Source of the DNA: Coemansia sp. RSA 922
Lineage: Eukaryota; Kickxellomycota; Kickxellomycetes; Kickxellales; Kickxellaceae
NCBI GenBank assembly: GCA_027577415.1
Contig: JANBQS010000379.1
Coordinates: 1 to 19,435 of the forward strand
DNA: 19,435 nt
Direction: 5' to 3'
Shown piece by piece: positions 16,731 through 19,435 of the stretch. Made by a program: the position numbers and the translations under genes. Each line of letters starts with the position of its first letter. Positions within the stretch are counted from its first letter, which is position 1. A model generated the notes under the pieces. That model had not been told where the DNA came from. It made no database searches and worked only from the letters and a program-made list of their open reading frames with translations.

Positions 16731-17657
16731 CTAGATCGCATTAAGAACGGAAATTAAGAAAAGTGACAAAAAGGCAATGCCATATCTGGCCACTCCATTA
16801 CCCAGTTGGGACGACATGGCCATTGAGCAAGTAACAGTAGTGGGCTTGCCATCGTTGTCCAAGACGCTTACTGAATCTGTCCAGTTGTACTCCTTAGTAT
16901 CAACGGCAAATTGGTAAGACTTGATGCGATACAAGGTCTTTGCCCACGCACCACTCATATTGGTAGGCTCTTGAGGATTACTGAGCACACTTGCACGTAT
17001 GGAAAGAAACTTGTTGAGCCATACGATTTCGTCAATCTTGTAGCCGTTGATAGTAAGCGTGCTACCCGAGTCTCCCGGCTCATCTTTGGTGACAAGCGCA
17101 TTGGTGGTCTTTATCATCCCGCCCAATCCGTCAGGACCGTCACTTGCGCCATGTTGGATTCCAGCATCGTACAATTGACCCTGGGCAATGGATGTTTTCA
17201 GGCCGAGTTGCTGGGCATACACCATAGCTGGAGCCATGTACATATCGTCACGAACGTTGTCTTGCGCCTGCTTAAATTTTTTATCCGAAGTGCCTAGTTT
17301 CTTCCACACTGAGCAGTACCCGGTCAGACTAACAGTCGAATTGTTGCCAGTTAGAGCGTACTCTGCTAGAACGGAGTCGAACTGAGACATTTTGTCTTTA
17401 CCACCAGTAAGCTTGTGGTATTCTTGGACTACCACCCAGGCGTCGCCCGTGCCAGTGCAGAATCCAGCTATACCCGATGTAAATCCGCGTCCATCGTTGA
17501 TGTCTTCGCAGTAGTCATAGTGGAACGCAGTATCGCCGTTCTCATAGATGTTTGTAATCTCCAACGCCATGGTCTTGTTGCATCCCTGGAGCATAGCTCC
17601 ACAGCTAGCAAATAATACAGCAACTGCTGATAGTTTAAAAGTAGTACCAAAAGTCAT
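16731..17657 (-). CDS. GH46 chitosanase 2, secreted, likely GPI-anchored
   Basis: The product is 308 aa from the ATG at 17657. The ORF could begin at 17690 (11 residues more, MHFYFILFYLL), but that segment is encoded by an AAATA repeat and the shorter form already has a good signal peptide, MTFGTTFKLSAVAVLFASCG. The core is closely related to chitosanase 1: IYENGDTAFHYDYC, EDINDGRGFTSGIAGFC, AQDNVRDDMYMAPAM, and a C-terminal VLDNDGKP block. Catalytic residues are inferred as E39 and D55, with the same spacing as in the paralogue. N-glycosylation sequons are visible (NKT, NST, NWT). The last ~17 residues (YGIAFLSLFLISVLNAI) are hydrophobic after a small-residue stretch, the layout of a GPI-attachment signal. 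It is probably a wall-anchored enzyme made by tandem duplication. Confidence 0.92.
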   Translation of the reverse strand: MTFGTTFKLSAVAVLFASCGAMLQGCNKTMALEITNIYENGDTAFHYDYCEDINDGRGFTSGIAGFCTGTGDAWVVVQEYHKLTGGKDKMSQFDSVLAEYALTGNNSTVSLTGYCSVWKKLGTSDKKFKQAQDNVRDDMYMAPAMVYAQQLGLKTSIAQGQLYDAGIQHGASDGPDGLGGMIKTTNALVTKDEPGDSGSTLTINGYKIDEIVWLNKFLSIRASVLSNPQEPTNMSGAWAKTLYRIKSYQFAVDTKEYNWTDSVSVLDNDGKPTTVTCSMAMSSQLGNGVARYGIAFLSLFLISVLNAI

Positions 17658-18091
17658 GAGTAAATAAAATAAAATAAAATAAAAATGCAAATAGTGAGAG
17701 GGAAAGAAAGAAGTTAATCACCTCCCCCTGTTCTTCTGTCAAAGTCGTCATGCTTGGCACTTATTCCACAAAGCAGTGCTTTGCCTCAAGGACAGAAAAG
17801 GCTATTTGCTTTCTCACAAAAAAGCACTAAAGACAAGGCTACGCAAGACCAATCCTTTCTAATAACAATTGACTAAGGAGTAAACATGGCGCCGCACATC
17901 GTCGCAGCTCACATCAGTCCAATGGATTTTCTAATCCATCTGCCCATACTCAGCTGCATCACGCGGACATGTACCAATTATCCTCCATTCAGTGCCTCGC
18001 ATATTTTTTTCTTTCGCCATAAACTCCTCCCCCAAACTTTCTTTATACACATCTCTTTCTACCTGAAAATCATTACACACGTACTCTGAGC
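17658..18091. other. Divergent promoter region between chitosanase 2 and ATG5
   Basis: This 434-bp gap must contain both promoters. It starts with AAATA repeats next to the chitosanase start and has a purine-rich stretch near 17690-17715. Towards ATG5 it becomes pyrimidine-rich (about 17985-18065). Near 17776-17830 are overlapping GCTTTG/CAAAGC motifs. A plus-strand ORF at 17886-18089 has no protein features. Confidence 0.5.
17662..17685. repeat. (AAATA)n microsatellite
   Basis: About four to five AAATA units lie directly upstream of the chitosanase 2 ATG on its coding side. This is probably 5' UTR, and it argues against the upstream start codon. Confidence 0.75.
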
Positions 18092-19183
18092 ATGGATTAT
18101 CGCGAGGCTGAGCAACGGGCGCCCCTAAAAAGAGTATGGAAGGGTATGATACCCATTGAACTACAACTAGCAGCATCCGACGCAATCGAATTACTAGCGT
18201 CAGCAGTACTTCCGGAGCCATTCCAAACATTCTACATGTTGATTCCACGCGTAGGATACCTTCCATTTTTTTCGGGCAAGATCAAAGAACGCTGGCTAGA
18301 CCCCATGCTAGCACTCTCAGGATCGCGTACGCCCAGCGACCAAATAGAAGAGTCAGATATCTGGTTCGAATATAAGGGTCAAGCCCTTAAATGGCATTAT
18401 CCTATTGGACTTTTATACGATATGTTAGTCAGCGACGTTCATAGAGGAGACGCCGAGTTACCGTGGTCGCTCACCTTACATGTACGCAAACTGCCGACAG
18501 CCAAAATCATTGCCCAGCCCAATGGCCAATTGATGCGCGATATGTTTATGGCCATGATAAAGGAAGCTGATTTTATACGCAATGGGTCGACGAAGCGAGT
18601 CATGGACTTGGCAAAAAGCGATCAGATGCAGTTTTTGGATGGACTCGAAACTCATTCTTATGAAAAGTACTTTGCCATTCATTCTATTCTCGTCCCCACC
18701 GCCACTATCGCCGATTCTAGAGCTCCCGTGTCATCGGCTTCTTCGACGGCGTCTAATGCGCAAAAGTCTCGTGGTGCCATGCAGCCCAAAGCCATCCCCG
18801 TAAGGTTCTATATGCAGACCGCGGGCTCGCTAGACGATGGCAGCGCCAAAGACGCTCAGGCCGTTGGTGCCGCTGCCAGTACTAGCGGAGGTAATAGTAA
18901 CAGCAATGCAAGTGCGACGAAACAGGCCGATATTATGCAGTTCCACGTCTCACAAGTGCCAATTCCGCTCTATCGAGAGGGCAGTACCTCTGAGCTGGCC
19001 ACGCTGGCCGATGCGTTCAAGCTGTGTTACGGTATTACGGACCAGACCAACGACGCCTTTGTTACCAACTGCGCCTGCATCAGCCATGGCGTCTGCGTAC
19101 CCTGGGAGTCGCCCATCAGCTGGCTAGCTGAGCACTTTTTCTACGCCGACTGTTTCTTGCACATGGTCGTTGTCAGCGTCTAG
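18092..19183 (+). CDS. ATG5: Autophagy protein Atg5
   Basis: The 363-aa protein is covalently joined to Atg12 and, with Atg16, forms the E3-like complex that directs Atg8 lipidation. UblA starts at VWKGMIPIELQLA and includes FYMLIPRVGYLPFF and ALKWHYPIGLLYD. PWSLTLHVRKLP leads to the helical region with MAMIKEADFIRNG. K157 there matches the human Atg12-acceptor Lys130 in MKEAD. DQMQFLDGLETHSYEKYFAI continues the helical domain. UblB starts at IPVRFY (235-240) and ends at PISWLAEHFFYADCFLHMVV. The protein is longer than yeast (294) or human (275) Atg5 because of Ala/Ser-rich insertions at about 207-231 and 244-279, the second inside UblB. It is single-exon and starts at the first ATG of the frame. 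Confidence 0.93.
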   Translation: MDYREAEQRAPLKRVWKGMIPIELQLAASDAIELLASAVLPEPFQTFYMLIPRVGYLPFFSGKIKERWLDPMLALSGSRTPSDQIEESDIWFEYKGQALKWHYPIGLLYDMLVSDVHRGDAELPWSLTLHVRKLPTAKIIAQPNGQLMRDMFMAMIKEADFIRNGSTKRVMDLAKSDQMQFLDGLETHSYEKYFAIHSILVPTATIADSRAPVSSASSTASNAQKSRGAMQPKAIPVRFYMQTAGSLDDGSAKDAQAVGAAASTSGGNSNSNASATKQADIMQFHVSQVPIPLYREGSTSELATLADAFKLCYGITDQTNDAFVTNCACISHGVCVPWESPISWLAEHFFYADCFLHMVVVSV

Positions 19184-19368
19184 CACTTGGCCGCGGCAGG
19201 TCCGACGGTCGTCATCAAGCACAGCAACTAGTAGTCACTTGTGGCTGCCTTTAATTCAAAGCAACATGTACGAGAGATAAAAAAAACATCACTATAGGAC
19301 GGTTTTTCTTTTTTTAAAAGTGGGTATAAACGGTAGAAAAAAAGTTGGATAGAAAACAGCTTCTATTC
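19184..19368. other. Convergent gap after ATG5
   Basis: This 185-bp convergent 3' gap has A- and T-runs (about 19278-19287 and 19305-19317) consistent with polyadenylation regions for both genes. Nothing else was seen. Confidence 0.5.
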
Positions 19369-19435
19369 TTAGTTGCTGTTGCTGGCAGCCATCTCGCGGG
19401 CAATGTCGGCAGCCTTGCGGATGACATCGTCAATG
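19369..19435 (-). CDS. 3' end of an unidentified gene
   Basis: The minus strand is open from the window edge to a TAA at 19371-19369. It gives 21 residues, starting IDDVIRKAADIAREMAAS and ending NSN. The amphipathic helical look, G/C-rich third positions and convergent spacing to ATG5 support a real C-terminus. The fragment is too short to name the protein. The base at 19435 belongs to a codon that lies outside. Confidence 0.55.
   Translation of the reverse strand, partial: IDDVIRKAADIAREMAASNSN

Noticed and set aside
13164..17657. Secondary-metabolite gene cluster
   Set aside because: No synthase, tailoring enzyme, transporter or cluster regulator is present, only wall hydrolases.
17658..17690. 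Longer N-terminus for chitosanase 2
   Set aside because: It is encoded largely by an AAATA microsatellite. The ATG at 17657 already gives a signal peptide.

Overview
This is a gene-dense window of fungal nuclear DNA. Most genes are single-exon with short intergenic gaps. One 83-bp GT-AG intron is evident, and the products are eukaryotic (AMP deaminase, Atg5, mitochondrial NADH-cytochrome b5 reductase, an AGC kinase of the STK32/YANK family). Two fungal GH46 chitosanases and an F-box-like leucine-rich protein suggest an early-diverging fungus, possibly Kickxellomycotina (Coemansia-like). That placement is a guess from gene style, not a phylogeny.

Layout. 1-225 (+) is the 3' end of ATP-citrate lyase. 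507-2581 (+) is a myristoylatable STK32-type kinase with a tiny first exon. 2866-5265 (+) is AMP deaminase, convergent with 5288-6178 (-), an MCR1-type NADH-cytochrome b5 reductase. 7055-8728 (+) is an F-box-like protein. 9369-9758 (+) is an unrecognised small protein.

The accessory part is 9881-12850, a tandem array of three paralogous genes for small acidic intracellular proteins of 167, 181 and 172 aa. Their start codons lie 1,080 and 1,082 bp apart, and promoter blocks and 3' flanks were duplicated with the genes. Each protein has an N-terminal stretch that matches the ubiquitin helix-alpha1 signature without gaps, a CxxC in the turn before it, and a C-terminal block around GKTGML..WI that I do not recognise. 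None ends in a conjugatable Gly-Gly. This is the best candidate in the window for something undescribed.

A minus-strand run of secreted polysaccharide-active enzymes follows: a GH5 exo-1,3-beta-glucanase with a C-terminal membrane or GPI tail (13164-14687), a GH46 chitosanase with a Lys/Pro repeat tail (15135-16169), and a second GH46 chitosanase with a GPI-like tail (16731-17657). They suggest a small cell-wall remodelling or mycoparasitism locus. Finally 18092-19183 (+) is ATG5 with low-complexity insertions, and 19369-19435 (-) is the 3' end of an unidentified gene. No rRNA, tRNA, CRISPR array or transposase gene was seen.
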